The notes: a model not told the origin generated them from the sequence alone. A DNA stretch of 64,000 nt from Brachionus manjavacas (GCA_019054805.1 JAHQIY010000004.1:4278001-4342000); one strand, 5' to 3'. Numbered from the stretch's first letter, positions 12,001-29,440 are shown. Numbers and translations: made by a program.

Positions 12001-13211
12001 ACCAGTGACGAGTTGAACGAGTTGAAGGAGAGCGAGGACGACGAGGAGAACGAGCCGGTTTGGCTGGAGCTCGAGCTGCACGACCACAGCGAGTACAGCT
12101 CCGAGTGCTGGTCGGTGACCGAATTGAGCGAGTTCGAGCGCGACAGCTTGACCGGCTTGTCCGCTTGGCTCTCGCTCGGCTGAATGGTGTTGCGTCTGTA
12201 GGCCAAGAAGTCGCCTGTCGGCTCTTTGGCCGGTTTTTTCCTCAAATTGGCCAAGTGTGCCAAATTGGTGCAGTTGTACACGCAGCACAGCAGCAAAAGC
12301 GGCGTGTCTATGGGCGTGTTGGTCAAATGGGCCATGCTTGTTTCGTCTGTGTGTGCGGTGACAAATGCCAGGTCGATGTTGGTGATGTAGGAGCAGGGCG
12401 AGGCGGGTCTCGCACGCGGACTCGAGCGAGCGGGAGAATTTTTGACTATTGTGTCGGCGGTCACCTCGCTGCGGCTCTCGGACTCGATTTTGGTTCGGTC
12501 CTGGTTGGCCGCTTCGGCGTCGCTTGAGCCCACCTCAAAGTCGATCAGCACATTGTTCGATCTGAAACTTTTGCTTTCGTGGAAATGTTTGAGGCTGGTG
12601 GCTGCTTGTTTGGGAGAGGGCGAGTGGCAAATAGTGTGCTCGATGGTGGCCACTTCTATGCAGTATTTTGTCTTGTTGGACAGAAGGAGGCCGCGGTTCG
12701 GATCACACGAATAGCTCTTGAGCAGCAGCGAGAACAAATTTAGGCGCTGCGAGATCAGAAAGTCAAAATCGTTCTCCATGTTGGACATGTTTTTTTGCAT
12801 AAAAATGGCCAAATTGTCGCTGAGGACTCGATGCGCCAGCTGCAAAATCGCAATGGTCATGGTCTGGATGAGATTGTAGCCGTTGAGTTTGTTGGTTATG
12901 AGCAGGAGGTCTTTGGACTTGAACGAGTAAATGTTTTGCACGAGCGAATGCATCAGGTTGTTTATGTTCTTTGAGTCCAATTCGATCAGTCGCTCCAACT
13001 CGGTCGTGGTCAGCTTGTGGCCCATTGACGCCAAGTTCAACTGGGATCTATTCGGGTTGAGCAGTTTGGCCAGTTCAGTTTTTGACACATAGCTGAACAG
13101 CTGCTCGATCAGCTGTATGTCTGTTTCGGTCAGGTCGCGACCTAGTAGATTGTACACCAAGCTAGAGCTTAGGTCGACCACCGACAAGGCTGTGTGCCAT
13201 AGAAAATTCAT
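9027..13211 (-). CDS. Large SOCS-box protein with degenerate ankyrin repeats (1394 aa), intronless
   Basis: Probable substrate receptor of an Elongin B/C-Cullin-5 ubiquitin ligase. One uninterrupted frame from ATG 13211. Ankyrin-like pieces: about 300 (TPLLLLCC), 540 (VDLLLDNGAD), 711 (TGNTALHCLF), 812 (VRLLLKSGAD) and 1082 (LIQHGADPN). They are separated by long Ser/acid-rich linkers (about 340-540) and a His-rich run near 1145. The last 55 residues form a SOCS box: SLKSICRRM at about 1343 (BC-box-like) and LPAPKRVKNYLLF at 1380-1392, carrying the LPxP Cullin-5 box. Vertebrate ASB proteins share this order but are only about 300-600 aa. G+C is far above the surroundings (34/60 in 12001-12060 against 6/60 in 13501-13560), producing several long antisense shadow frames. 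I do not recognise an orthologue; the degradation targets are unknown. Confidence 0.85.
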   Translation of the reverse strand: MNFLWHTALSVVDLSSSLVYNLLGRDLTETDIQLIEQLFSYVSKTELAKLLNPNRSQLNLASMGHKLTTTELERLIELDSKNINNLMHSLVQNIYSFKSKDLLLITNKLNGYNLIQTMTIAILQLAHRVLSDNLAIFMQKNMSNMENDFDFLISQRLNLFSLLLKSYSCDPNRGLLLSNKTKYCIEVATIEHTICHSPSPKQAATSLKHFHESKSFRSNNVLIDFEVGSSDAEAANQDRTKIESESRSEVTADTIVKNSPARSSPRARPASPCSYITNIDLAFVTAHTDETSMAHLTNTPIDTPLLLLCCVYNCTNLAHLANLRKKPAKEPTGDFLAYRRNTIQPSESQADKPVKLSRSNSLNSVTDQHSELYSLWSCSSSSSQTGSFSSSSSLSFNSFNSSLVSSYSKSVSKLFKSSAKIAKTESESSDNCKPISYTESQHSDSTDSSDSSSNLYDYEEKDELNFYDKYDLDFNSACYKLNSSDTHCVKNSLGNSTHSLVSSNENWHNPKSSTCSTRSTSSTTNNFIYDKLNQLRLRLVDLLLDNGADKYLIAKLSANNLSQMSKKSRLMLKRWYNLSKVESGSEAGDDMDCEAEVSAFELRPLSPIMASLCLDDVDIFSRLYKHQQLLFNYFKPDEDYELIYYAIKFQSKNCLVYLLSNLNSESLPSLLLDTGSSRLNKNVNTMFYILENTRSSKIIKVLLSCGFDLTKREPTTGNTALHCLFNENVTKSKFGKSKKVLSEYSDPRSLARILFLMLKKGGLRTHVNTLNNERKLCIESLFEWDELVETVFFKEAGKLGRHEWKTQFKECVRLLLKSGADLLLNINNVELDNEGYHNCIETLLNNLLKHSVLGRKGSPRTRSPSLPNLEPRASPKSPKFSLHKILDIEFLEYMLNDLIDVNLITFNLAKNGPLTNPALTSQDHVLRLPQRDCSVEKYLELLLYCQIDDFSSAHQVFSILLNFQLCLNNKMRVKLQSSFKSWNRLINPQLIKRFITNWILYPNFLNSSQQFEKNNFVKRVLVELIKNELYDPNDSACQTLQMPAECVQSNNLLNHCIQLVFLSKTCYQMELVYDLMRTLIQHGADPNLEPFNLNSTNTHRYKASNSILAQLCDPFLTERPSPILTSVNLSRHQRTHHKNDQLRHHHQHQHHHHHHHNYFNDYFKDKLFSAINENGPVPSLHHASPLVSEKEIEVTRRMSEGCVSPNLTVRKHHLSNPICLLTPSASFASLLTLNNLNGATSNVKSNNIVVDSMVLFLNYYKRFVKLLFDSMENTKINELMVSKSLVSDFQLCSHHNHQHHHSYHHSSTSMQNAKNLPAGQKVYSLESLDMYLERLVSSPRSLKSICRRMILGRLKENGKLTNDLNNESSLIEVTAQIEDLPAPKRVKNYLLFIE

Positions 13212-16200
13212 TTTTTTTTAATTATTTTTTTAAATTGATTGCGGTTTTATTTTTTTCTAATTCCTCATTTATCTACAGATAAAAAATAGAGATAAGATTG
13301 TCACGAGCTTTAATTTTTTTGGGACACAAAAAGGTGCTAGAAAGACCAGCATTGCCAAATTCAGATGGGGGCCGGACACAAGAAATATTTTTAAAATATT
13401 TTCAACTTTAAGCATTCAAATTTGGTGGGATGGTGCACTTAAATGTGACTGACTGAAAAAAGAAAAAACTTAAAAAAAAAAAACGAGCCTAGAAAAGTAG
13501 AAAAAATAGAAATATTTTATTTTATTTTTTTTGTTAAGATATAAAATATTGTTAACTGTAAACTATGAAAAAAAAAAACAAAAATAAAAATCCTTTTAGA
13601 CTTTGATCCAAAACAAAATTATGTACACAAATGCAAATTTTTTCTTAATTTTTTTTTTGATCAAACGCTTATTAAATATTACTTTTAAATACTTGAGATT
13701 ACCGAACAAAAGACATGGATATAAAAAATTTTAAATAGAATTTTGAAAAATTGAAAACAAAAAAAATTTACACAATCAGATTAGGTTGAGTCTGAAGGCG
13801 CAATTTGAGCCAATATTAGGACACTAATAACTCCAAATTTAGGTTGATTAAACTTGATATTATTCAAGCCATGCATTTCGAGGAGACGATCACGAATCAA
13901 GCTTGTGAGCAAGCTTATTGTTATTAATGAAAAAAGAATTAAAAAAAACTTGTAAACAATTTCTATATAGAATCATATGTTTTAGTACTAACCTAAAAAA
14001 AACCCGAACCAAATGTTTGCACGCCAAAATCCTCTATATTTATTTTATTTTTAATTTTATTAGTAAATCTTTTAAAATAAACTTTTACTAGATAGCAACT
14101 TCTTTTACTCTTTATTTTTATCTCAATTCTCTTGTGCTATTCTTCTCTGCCTATGAGAATTTAATTTAAAAAAAAATAAAAAAAAGTCAGTATCCAGTTC
14201 TTTTAATATCTAAAAATTAAAAAAAAGTTAAGTTTAGATTAGTTAAAGTAAATATATAGCTAGCTTTATTCAGATTGATTTAAAACTATTTGTATCATTA
14301 ATTCCTTTTTCGAATGTTTCGCGATAAACGTGTCAAAAATGATGAGATAAAAATCAGTCCGTCTATGACTCTGCTATCTTTTGTTTATATACCCATACAA
14401 CTTAAAAAAATGATGCAATTTTCTCAAAGTATTACTCAATCTTTCAACTATTCCGCATTGAATTTTTTAAAAAGAAACCTTTGTTAAATAACCAACCTTT
14501 TAATAAATACTATCACAAAATAAAACTTTGATCAAATTAATAATTGATAGTTTTGTTGAGCCAAGTGACCGAAAATGCGAATTAAATTATATTTACAAAA
14601 ATAAAGCCCGAAAAAGAACTGTTTTTAAATTTAAAGCCTATAATTTATGACCTTAATTACAATTGAACTTAATTCTATAACCTACATTAATAAGTTTAGA
14701 CTCGAGAGAGTTTAAAATGTCTTACTTTTTAGGACTTGAATAAAGTGTAAATTTATTTCATCCGAAAAACTTGAACACATTTTTTCAATTACTAATTATT
14801 AAATTTGATATTTAATTAGAAAAATAAACTATAAATAGAAAATAAGTCTAATGCAGAACAAAAAAAATATACAGAGTTAAAAATTTTTATAAAAATATTT
14901 TGGCGGTTTTTGAATTTGGATGTCAGCGATGTATAAATATACGAGTGCAAAAATTAAATTTATTGCAAAACCGAGTTGTATATATTTTTAGATAGCAATG
15001 ATTATGGTCTAAAAGCTTAGTCAAAAAGACTCTAAAAATAGAAGCTATTTTGGTTCTAGATGCGAAATTAAGATTTTAAAAATCAGGGCGATTGCTCAAT
15101 TCGGTTCTATTAAATTCGAAAAGAACAGCTTTTTAAATACTAATTTTTTTTTCGAATGTCGATGAAAATTTTACTATTTCTGTAAATTAAAATAGAACTT
15201 TGGTAACTAAATTTTTAAGTTGTAAAATCACTCGCTCAACGAGTGCTAAAATTAATGATACCATTCTCAAGATACTCAAATACATAAATTATTATAGTTT
15301 TAAAATATTTAATTTAAGCCCTGCAACAAAAAAAAAACTAAAGCAAAATTTGTAAGTCAATGAGCTATCTATTATCCATCAGAGTTTATGTATGTTCTTA
15401 TCTTTTTCGAGCTTGTGTTCACCAAATGATCAAAAAAATGATCAGCGCCTGATCCAGATTGTGCCGTAAAATAGATTAACTCTTTTTTAAATCACGAGTT
15501 TTTTTTTCGATTTAAAATTAATAAATTATCTTTTGATCTGAAGAAATATTTTAAAAGTTTAATCAAAATTTTATTAGGTTTTTTGACAAAATTTTGGTTC
15601 ATTTGGCAAATAAGGAGAGATTGTTTATTTTTTTTTAAATTAAAATTAATTTGAGCTGAAAACGACAATTATTTAGATTGATTGAAAATTAATTTAAATA
15701 ATTATATGCGCTAAATATTAAAATATTATACATGCTATATGTAATCTAATAAATATGATAAAATTGCATTTATTAGAAGTTAAATTGTAAAAATTAATCT
15801 AAATTTACAAAAACGCTCTATATTTTCATTTATTGATAAACTTTGAGCTTTTTAGAATTTAAAATTTTATCCAGAATTTGCTCACAGTATTAAGACTTCC
15901 ATGAAAAAAAATAAAAAATGAAAATTCATTGAAAGTAGTTTAGATTAAATAGATTATATCAAAAGAGGCGAAAATTAATTGTTGGATAAAACTTAATCTC
16001 ATCTATGTAATGTAAAAAAAAATTTGTTTGATTGTCTGATAAAAATATTTCCTAAACTTTTTTAGTCTTTAAAACTTGAATATAAATAATAAATATTTTA
16101 ATATGGAAATTATCTTTCTCTCATTTTTATATTTTTTTCATAGTTAAACAAAAAACTTGTATTTTTTTAGGTGTTTTTTGAAACATTCTGAATATAAAAA

Positions 16201-17315
16201 TAGTTTTTATCTGGAAAATTAACATTGAGCCCCTAATAAAAAAAGGAAAATTTTTAAAGAAATTTGTTAAATTGAAAATTAAAAATTAGCTAAATTTTTA
16301 TTTTCTATTCAGTGGAATGTTTAAAGTTTTTTTAAAAATCTATTCGAAAAATAGTGATCAATGTTAGAAACGATTTTGTAACTGCGGTAAGCGCCAGACA
16401 TTCCTTTTTCAAAAAGGGTAGTTCCGCTCTAAATATGGATCAACTTCTTAATAGGTTTGAGTACTTCATAAAAAAGATAGGCAGTAGCTTCATAAAAGTC
16501 TTGATGGAATGCGTTTTCTCTTGAGTTGATAAAGTAAAAAGGAAAGTAGTAATTGAAATAAGACAAAATCTCAAAGAATAGTATTTTTAATGTTGTTTAA
16601 TAATTCTTTTTTCAGGATTAGCATTCCTTTGTCCTAAGGAAAAAGGTTGGATACAACAGAATGCATTAGTGACGGCATAGTTTCTAGATTTTTCAAATGC
16701 CTTCTTGACCAAAGAATAAAAATGCCGGTAAGAGCATATACAGTATTAATAAGTCATTTTTGAGTATTTTGGTGAAAGAAACACTTTGAACTTTGACCAT
16801 ACTCGTTTCAGAGACTTTGCAAAGAAAGACTTCCAAAATCGTGACAAGAATTGGAAACTGGAATTTAAATCCCGTCTTAAAGGAATTTAATGGACTTATT
16901 CTTTATTTTTATAACAAAGTTTTCAATTCTTTTTTAATAAAATTTCAAAACGAATCCATATTATATCATTAGCAATTTATTTTTAATTTTTTAAAAGACT
17001 TATCGCTATAGAATTAACTCACTTTAAATTGATAGAATTCAAAATGCAGGAAACTTATTTCCGAGCTTTTTGTTAGCCAAATTTTTTTAAGTATAATATG
17101 GTAACACGAGACCTACACTTGAATTCTTCAATTCAAGTCATCACACCAAATTTTTTCTTCAGGCCTACACGGCCAAACTATCTGATCATGCAGTCCGACC
17201 GATTTTATTCAAAATTATTGAAAATAGTAAATAATTTAAAGTTTTAAATTAATAAAAAAAGTTGTAATTTATTAATTTTTATTAAAATAAATTTTAGGAT
17301 TTAATTTAAGATTTT
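13212..17315. other. 4.1-kb intergenic region
   Basis: AT-rich with long A and T runs. The first 250 bases (13212-13460) include a moderately G/C-containing patch that may be the 5' UTR or promoter of the SOCS-box gene. A slightly more complex stretch at 16380-16900 has short frames on the plus strand but none I can assign. A small hairpin (AAGCTTG and CAAGCTT) sits near 13900. No gene or intact element was recognised. Confidence 0.55.
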
Positions 17316-18404
17316 CTATACTTCTATTTTAGGATCTTCAATTTGATTTTTGTGAAAAATCTTTCGATTTGCAAATCTTTTGCATGCAGTTTTGTACAAA
17401 ATAAACAATACTATCTTTCCAATAGCTAATAAAAAGGTGATAATAAGTAGAATAAGGGTAATTATGTTGTTTCTTGATGGACTCGACGCATTATAGTTCT
17501 TAATGACACTTCCAAGAAGAGCAAAATTTATCACGAACCATGATGAAAAGTTGTACAATAAATATCTTTGCCAAATAAAATTTTCAATTACAAAATAAAC
17601 CACTGCAATGGTCAAGATAATAAAAAGAATAAGTGTTGATGCAACGTCTTGCTCTGCTCCGCATTCATAGGCTAGAAAAGTTGCAAAGTTTAAATTTGTT
17701 GCCAAAGTCAACCATGTTGCATATGTGACTAAACCGTTTTGGGGCAAAATTCGTATGATAACCAAATCAAATGTCATTTTATGTTCTTTTAAATCTTTTT
17801 TGCATTCATCAAACTTTCGGTAAAATATGAACAAGGCTACATTTAAAGGCACAACACAAAAAACTATTAAAAGTAAAGCCCACTTTTAAAGAAATATTTT
17901 AAAAATTTTACAAATTTAAAAAGATTGTCAAATTAACTTACTCCAATGAATTTGTTTGACCATAGAAACAGCCATGCAATAATAGACAAATTGTTTACAA
18001 TAAAAGCAATAAACATTCCAAAATTTAAAAAATCAAATTTTCTATAAAATAACGTGTTGTCTTTGAGGCGACGAAATATGTTTATAAAAGCGTAGATTAG
18101 CCACAAGGCGTTCCAGACAAAAATTATTGTCCATACAGTTGAAAAAACCCAAGATGCCGGTGTCACTTCAATAAAGTAATCATCTGATATGCCTCCGGCA
18201 TCAGTTGGAAATAATTCTTTTTAATTAAAACAAAATAATTAATTAAAAAACTATCCTTAAAGAAAATTTCTTATTACTTGTTGTACTATTTATTGGAAAG
18301 GATGCTAAAATATTAAAGCCCAACATGGTCACATAGATCAGAATGTTGCTCAATATTAGAGCAACAATAAACCAATTATGTTTTGTTTTATCCTCAAAAT
18401 ACAT
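17316..18404 (-). CDS. Multipass membrane protein, TspO/MBR-like signature (322 aa)
   Basis: Three exons with closing phases: 18278-18404, 17942-18216, 17316-17882. Start ATG at 18404 is followed at once by a hydrophobic helix (WFIVALILSN). Exon 2 carries TPASWVFSTVWTIIFVWNAL, the Pro/Trp-rich pattern seen at the second helix of TspO/MBR (translocator protein) relatives. About eight to nine hydrophobic segments can be counted, more than the five of classical TspO, so it resembles the longer eukaryotic members of that superfamily. The C-terminus is short, basic and cytosol-like (KTACKRFANRKIF). TspO proteins bind porphyrins or sterols; nothing here shows that this one does. Membrane topology is certain, family assignment is tentative. 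Confidence 0.8.
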
Positions 18405-19778
18405 TTTTTTATAATAAATGCTGTAAATGTTTAAAAAAGTTCTTTTATATCAAAATTTGTAGACAATTGGTCACATTTTTTAGCATTTTTTAAATAAAGT
18501 ATTTTTCAGGTAAGAAACTTTTAGAATGGCAGCCATGATTAAGTAATGTCAATTACACAACTTTTTATAGTTTTCATAATATTCCCATTTTAGCTATAGA
18601 AAAAAAATATATACATGATTTAACGCGTGTTTAATCAGTCAACTTTACAAGCCTTTAAATAATTAATACCCTGCAGGTTGCATGATCAAAAAAATGCTGA
18701 GCTAAAATTTCAATTCAGATTTTTTTCGGAAAATTTACCTTGATACCATGGCAATTTTTTCGAAGATTGTTTTTTTTCATTATTAGTTAAACTTTTTTAA
18801 AGCATTTAGTTTCACGCTATTTTCTTTCTTTTAAAATTTTTAAAAAATTAAGGATTAAGAATATTTTTCAAATATAATTAGAAACAATCAGACATAAATT
18901 TGAAAATCGTCTGACAAATTGTCGATGAATAACAAAGAAAAAAGTTACAAGATACAAATTAAAGTATCAGACTTTTAAAAAAATTTTTTTAAAAAGTTCG
19001 AGCCAAAGACTTTTAATTTTTTTAACATAATTATTAGTTAGTTTTACAGATTTTTCGATAATGTTTTATTAATTATTTATCGGAGAAAATTTAAAAAGGG
19101 AAATCTATTATTTTATTATTTATTTTTTTTCATCTGTTCCGAGCTAAAGCTTCTTCAGAATAAGAAAAAAAAATAAAAAAATTTAAAGAAAAAATTCGTT
19201 ATGAGTAAAATAAATTAAAATATAATATTTAAGACAATTAAAATAGACAAATTGTAAGTATATTACTATATTTAAATTAGACTTTTTATATTTTTAAATA
19301 GCACAAAATATTAATAAAACTAGCCAATTATTAAAATTATAGATAAAAAAAATATTCTTCATTAATACTCAATTATATAGATTTCAGACATTTTTAAGAG
19401 ACTTAATATTTTTGCACAATATTTTTAGTAAAAATTGCACAGAAATAGTAATAAACCCAAAATTTATAAAAAAAATAATATTAATTTTGTGTCAATTTTT
19501 TATATTAAAAAATAATATAAATAGTAAGAATACCGAATAAAAATTTTAATAAGAATAAGAATACCGAATATTTTTAATTTAATGACAAATTTTTCAAAAA
19601 AAATTAGAACTAATTTAAGACCAAGTGCCAAATTTTATACTAAAGGGTAAAAAAATATAATAAATGAGAAAATACTTTTAATTTTAATTAACAACATATT
19701 AACTGAAATGGGAATAAAAAAAAAAAAATTTACAAAATCTTAATTAACTTTTTTTTTAATTTTTTTATATATTTTTAT
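18405..19778. other. Intergenic, extremely AT-rich
   Basis: Long homopolymer runs throughout and no coding frame. The start presumably contains the promoter of the membrane-protein gene. Nothing else recognised. Confidence 0.55.
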
Positions 19779-19821
19779 TCTGAAGGAGCATTAGCTCGGT
19801 CCAGATTTACAAATAAAAAAA
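19779..19821 (+). mobile_element. LINE 3'-end relic
   Basis: TCTGAAGGAGCATTAGCTCG followed by an A-rich tail closely resembles the 3' end of the LINE at 21149-22375, which carries TCTGAAGGAGCTTTTGATCG before its AATAAA-type tail. It looks like a very short, 5'-truncated copy of the same family. Confidence 0.5.
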
Positions 19822-20459
19822 ACACCTTTTGAACTAGACATTTTAAAAACTTATTTAATTTTTTTTATTTCAAAAAACACCTCCTATAATTTTTTTTATC
19901 AAATTGTATTTTCTGTCTTGAGCTTATGTTCATTAAGATTAAAAAAAAATAATTAAAATAAGAAATAATATGTTTTAAATGGTGATGATGGGCTCAGAAA
20001 CTCTACACGTTAGGTATCGCAGCAAGAAATACTACTACTAAATGTTCATTTATTGATAGGTTCTGAAAAATAAGTGGATAAAGGTAGCAATTACAACATC
20101 AGATGCGTTTTTTTTTTCATTTTATATTTTTTACATCAATTTTTTATTCTTTTATTTAATTTAACATTAGGGTTTAAACGAAGGCTATTTTCATTCGGAC
20201 AATCCCCATACTTTTCCCAAAATTAATTTAAAAAAATGGTAAAAATTTTGCATTTCTTTTTAATTAAGTGTTGATTAATTTTTTTCGTTTAATATAATAA
20301 TATTTGGCATATAATTAATTGAACTAGCTAAAATAATGAATTTTACAAAATATTTTATTAAAACACTAGACAAAAAGTTAAACGACTATTTATTAAGATA
20401 TTACATTAGACAAAAAATACAAGATAAAAAAATGAAAAAATATGGCAAATAAAATTTAA

Positions 20460-21148
20460 CTAAATTCAGGCTACCACGACAACGTTTGGTTTCGATTATA
20501 TTTGACGATTGGGAATTAATGTTTTCAAGAGGCTCTAAATCTTACATTTCAAATATTGTGCTGGTCCAAATAGTTTTCGATTCGAGAAGGCTTTTGTGTT
20601 AGTGAGTTGACACTTTGTGATTTTCGGGAGATTTTGACGTTCGATCTTTTTTAATTTATTTTTGTTTTACGCAAAGCCCATGCTAAGCAGTTCGTAAATT
20701 TTATCTCTTGTCTCTTTTAGCAAACATTTTTCAAAAGCATTTGGCTCATCTGAGTGTTGATGTTGATCGTTCGAGACGTAAACTGATGTTAATTCGGTAT
20801 CGGCAGTCAACAAAAGATATAATCTTTTGGGACACTCTTTTGAGCAATTATAGGAGCGTTATTCTCCTTCATTTGATCTTCTTGTATCCGATCGAGTCCA
20901 TTTAACTGAGTCTAGTTGGTTGATATAATCAATCGCTTCTTTAAGGCTTTGACACTCGATTTCGAGCTCATAATCTCTGTTTTTCCCTCGTTTTTTTCTT
21001 TGCGTATTTTGATTTTCATTTTGAACTTGATTTGAAGTACAAGGTAGCGTTGCTTGTAGATTTTCCCTCAGTACTATCTTGAGTTCAAAATTGTATTATC
21101 TAGTGTCAATTTTATCTGATGAATTAATCTTAATTTATATCAATTAAT
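20460..21148 (-). pseudogene. Decayed MULE/SWIM-type transposase gene, N-terminal region
   Basis: On the minus strand, DYELEIECQSLKEAI is followed by a Trp-containing stretch, then C-x4-C, RLYLLLTADTELTSVYVS and an H-x-H pair (QHQH), then ETRDKIYELLSMGFA. This is the zinc-binding N-terminal module of MULE-class transposases with FLYWCH/WRKY-like fingers. Several in-frame stops (for example after SNEGE) and further decay toward 20460 (residual KTIWTSTI) show it is dead. The 5' end of the gene (about 20943-21148) is duplicated at 22376-22564 on the far side of the inserted LINE. Confidence 0.65.
20943..21148. repeat. Left copy of the long direct repeat flanking the LINE
   Basis: Runs from AAGGCTTTGACACTCG to the end of ATATCAATTAAT, and is matched by 22376-22564. 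This copy carries about 17 extra bases near 21035 relative to the right copy. It contains the 5' portion of the MULE transposase relic, so it is target DNA rather than part of the LINE. Confidence 0.75.
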
Positions 21149-22375
21149 ATCTGTTTTTTGATATTTCTAAAGTCTTTGATAGGGTTTGGCATGAAGGTTT
21201 ACTTTTTAAATTGATTAAATTGAATCCACCTCATTACTTGACTAACTGGATTAGGTCCTTTTTAGATTCTAGGAGATTCAAGGTAAATGTGAATGATCAC
21301 CTCAGCTAAGAATATCAAATAACTGCAGATGTTCCTCAAGCCTCAGTATTTAGTCCCCTTTTATTTAGTATATATATAAAAAATGACATCTCCAAAAGAA
21401 ATAAAACAAATAATGAATACTCTCTGCTTTTCGCAGATGATCTAGTTACATTCTTCATTTATAACAAAAAAGGGAACCTTGAAAATAAGATAAATAAATA
21501 TACCAACGAACTAGAACAATGGCTTATTAAATGGAAAATGAAGATATCAGTAGAAAAGTCGTGTTCAGTAGTCTTTTCTAGATATAAAAAAGAGAGTGAT
21601 GATCTAAACTTAAAAATTTATGGAAACAGAATAGTGAACCAAAAAGAAATCAAGTTTCTTGGCATTAAATTTGATTCTAAATTAAACTTTAATGTACTGG
21701 TAGACGAAATCAAAGAACGCTGCAATAAAAGGTTAAATATTATTAAGATATTGTCAAATAAAAAATGGGGTCTTAATCAAAACACACTAGGAAATTTATA
21801 TAAATCTTTAGTCGGATCAATCTTAGACTATTCTTTTCCTTGCTTGAATTCATTTTCAGAAAATAATATCAAAAAACTACAAGCAATTCAGAATACAGCA
21901 GTCAGATCTATTCTTAAGTTAAAATATGATACTCCCTCCAACATCGTGCAACATGAAGCTTTTAATAAACTAAAATTACTAACAGTCTCGAATCGTCTTT
22001 TTGAGTTGAGCGAGAAATATGTTGGGACAGGACTGATTCATTCTATTCCATTGGTTGAAAGACTGGTGAAAGAATACAAAGAAGGTTTCGAATCAAGATA
22101 TATTGAATACCCAAATCCATTGTGTAATTGCTACCTTACAATTTCTTCTTTTTTCCCTGAACAATCAATTTTTTAAAAATATGTATCCTTTAACTCTCTA
22201 GTTCAATTTCATTAATTTTTTTCTATTTTAAACCATTTTATTACATTTTATTTTTTTAAATTTTTATTCTATCTTATTTAACTTTATTTTATTTTGATTT
22301 TTTTTTTTTTTTAATCTGAAGGAGCTTTTGATCGGTACAGAAAACAAATAAATAAAATAAAATAAATAAATAAAT
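21149..22375 (+). mobile_element. 5'-truncated non-LTR retrotransposon (jockey-like reverse transcriptase)
   Basis: Begins inside the reverse-transcriptase domain at FDISKVFDRVWHEGLL (motif A, Asp present), continues with PQASVFSPLLFSIYI (motif B) and FADDLVTF (motif C, FADD instead of YADD), then thumb-like C-terminal sequence to a stop at 22174-22176. One in-frame TAA at 21307-21309 lies between motifs A and B, so the copy is inactive. The 3' UTR ends TCTGAAGGAGC...GGTACAG and an AATAAA/AATAAATAAAT tail at about 22345-22377. Typical 5' truncation by incomplete reverse transcription. The jockey-type call is from motif spacing only. Confidence 0.85.
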
Positions 22376-22564
22376 AAGGCTTTGACACTCGATTTCGAGC
22401 TCATAATCTCTTTTTTTACCTCGTTTTTTTCTTTGCGCATTTTGATTTTCAACTTGAGCTTGATTTGCTTGTAGATTTTCCCTCAGTACTATCTTGAGTT
22501 CAAAATTGTATTATCTAGTGTCAATTTTATCTGATGAATTAATCTTAATTTATATCAATTAATT
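22376..22564. repeat. Right copy of the long direct repeat flanking the LINE
   Basis: Near-identical to 20943-21148 except for a missing block of about 17 bases and scattered changes (for example GCGCATT for GCGTATT). It directly follows the LINE tail and continues into unique DNA after ATATCAATTAAT, as expected for a duplicated target. Confidence 0.75.
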
Positions 22565-22940
22565 TTTTTATATAGTAAATTCTCTTTATTTCAATTGATT
22601 AATTTTTTTATTTAGTGAATAAATTGATTATATAGTAAAAATATTCTTTTTTATCTAGTATCAATTAATATTTTGCGATAATATTTTGGGAATTTTATTC
22701 TTTTATTCTTAATGTTTTTTGGCTTAAAATTTTAATTACTAATTAATGTAAACATTCATTTAAACTTGGTCGCATTAAAGAAAAAACATCGATGGATCAA
22801 AAAATTATATATTTTCCAGATTCAATTTTATTCTAAAAATTACTTTATAAAATAAAAAATTAAAAAATCTACTATTATAAATTCCATGCTATTATAATTT
22901 GAACTGATTAATTGTAACAAAAAAATCTAACTAAATACTG
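22565..22940. other. Intergenic, AT-rich
   Basis: 3' flank of the coronin gene. No coding frame. May hold the 3' UTR of the transcript form ending at 22941. Confidence 0.5.
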
Positions 22941-28979
<6,039 letters not shown>

Positions 28980-29440
28980 TTTATTGGTGTTATACATAAA
29001 GGAAATTATTGAGCTAGACAATAAAAATGTCTTTTATCCAAGAAATCCCAAACAACTTATGTGATTGCAGTATGCTCTCGACTAAGTAAGTTTTTATTCA
29101 CCTAAAAATTCTCTAAAACTTTTACTACATTTTATTTTAAGAACTTTGTCATATCAAAGAATTAGCAATGAACATTCCACTTGAGAGAAAGCGTCGTCCA
29201 GGTCGCCCTAAAGCTTGAACCAATGCCTTAACTCGTCAGCCAAATGAAACTCAAAATGTAAATGATTTGGGTATCAGCGTATACGAAGATTCAGATTCGG
29301 ACGATCCGCCTATGCAAGAGCCAATATCAAAAAAAATTCGCCTTGAAGAGACCCCAATCATTACTCCACAGCCCCATGTGAAAAAAATGCGGTAGACCAG
29401 TTGGATCAAACAAACAAAAAAAAAGTAAATCGAATATTAT
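28980..29440 (+). pseudogene. Relic of SWIM/MULE transposase C-terminus with AT-hook-like tail
   Basis: Contains a C-x-C start of a SWIM-like finger (CDCSML near 29063), then CHIKELAMNIPLERKRRPGR with the following PKA, a stop, an Asp/Ser-rich stretch (YEDSDSDDPP) and finally KKCGRPVGSNKQKK. The order SWIM finger, KRRPGRPK, Ser/Asp linker, GRPVGS tail is what MULE-class transposase C-termini show. At least one stop and two frame changes; catalytic region absent. It may represent the same family as the N-terminal relic at 20460-21148, but the two do not overlap. Confidence 0.55.

Noticed and set aside
20708..20905. 65-codon plus-strand frame
   Set aside because: Antisense to the decayed MULE transposase, whose zinc-finger pattern is clear on the minus strand.
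22264..22452. 62-codon minus-strand frame
   Set aside because: Reads the wrong frame of the duplicated MULE 5' region and runs into the LINE tail.
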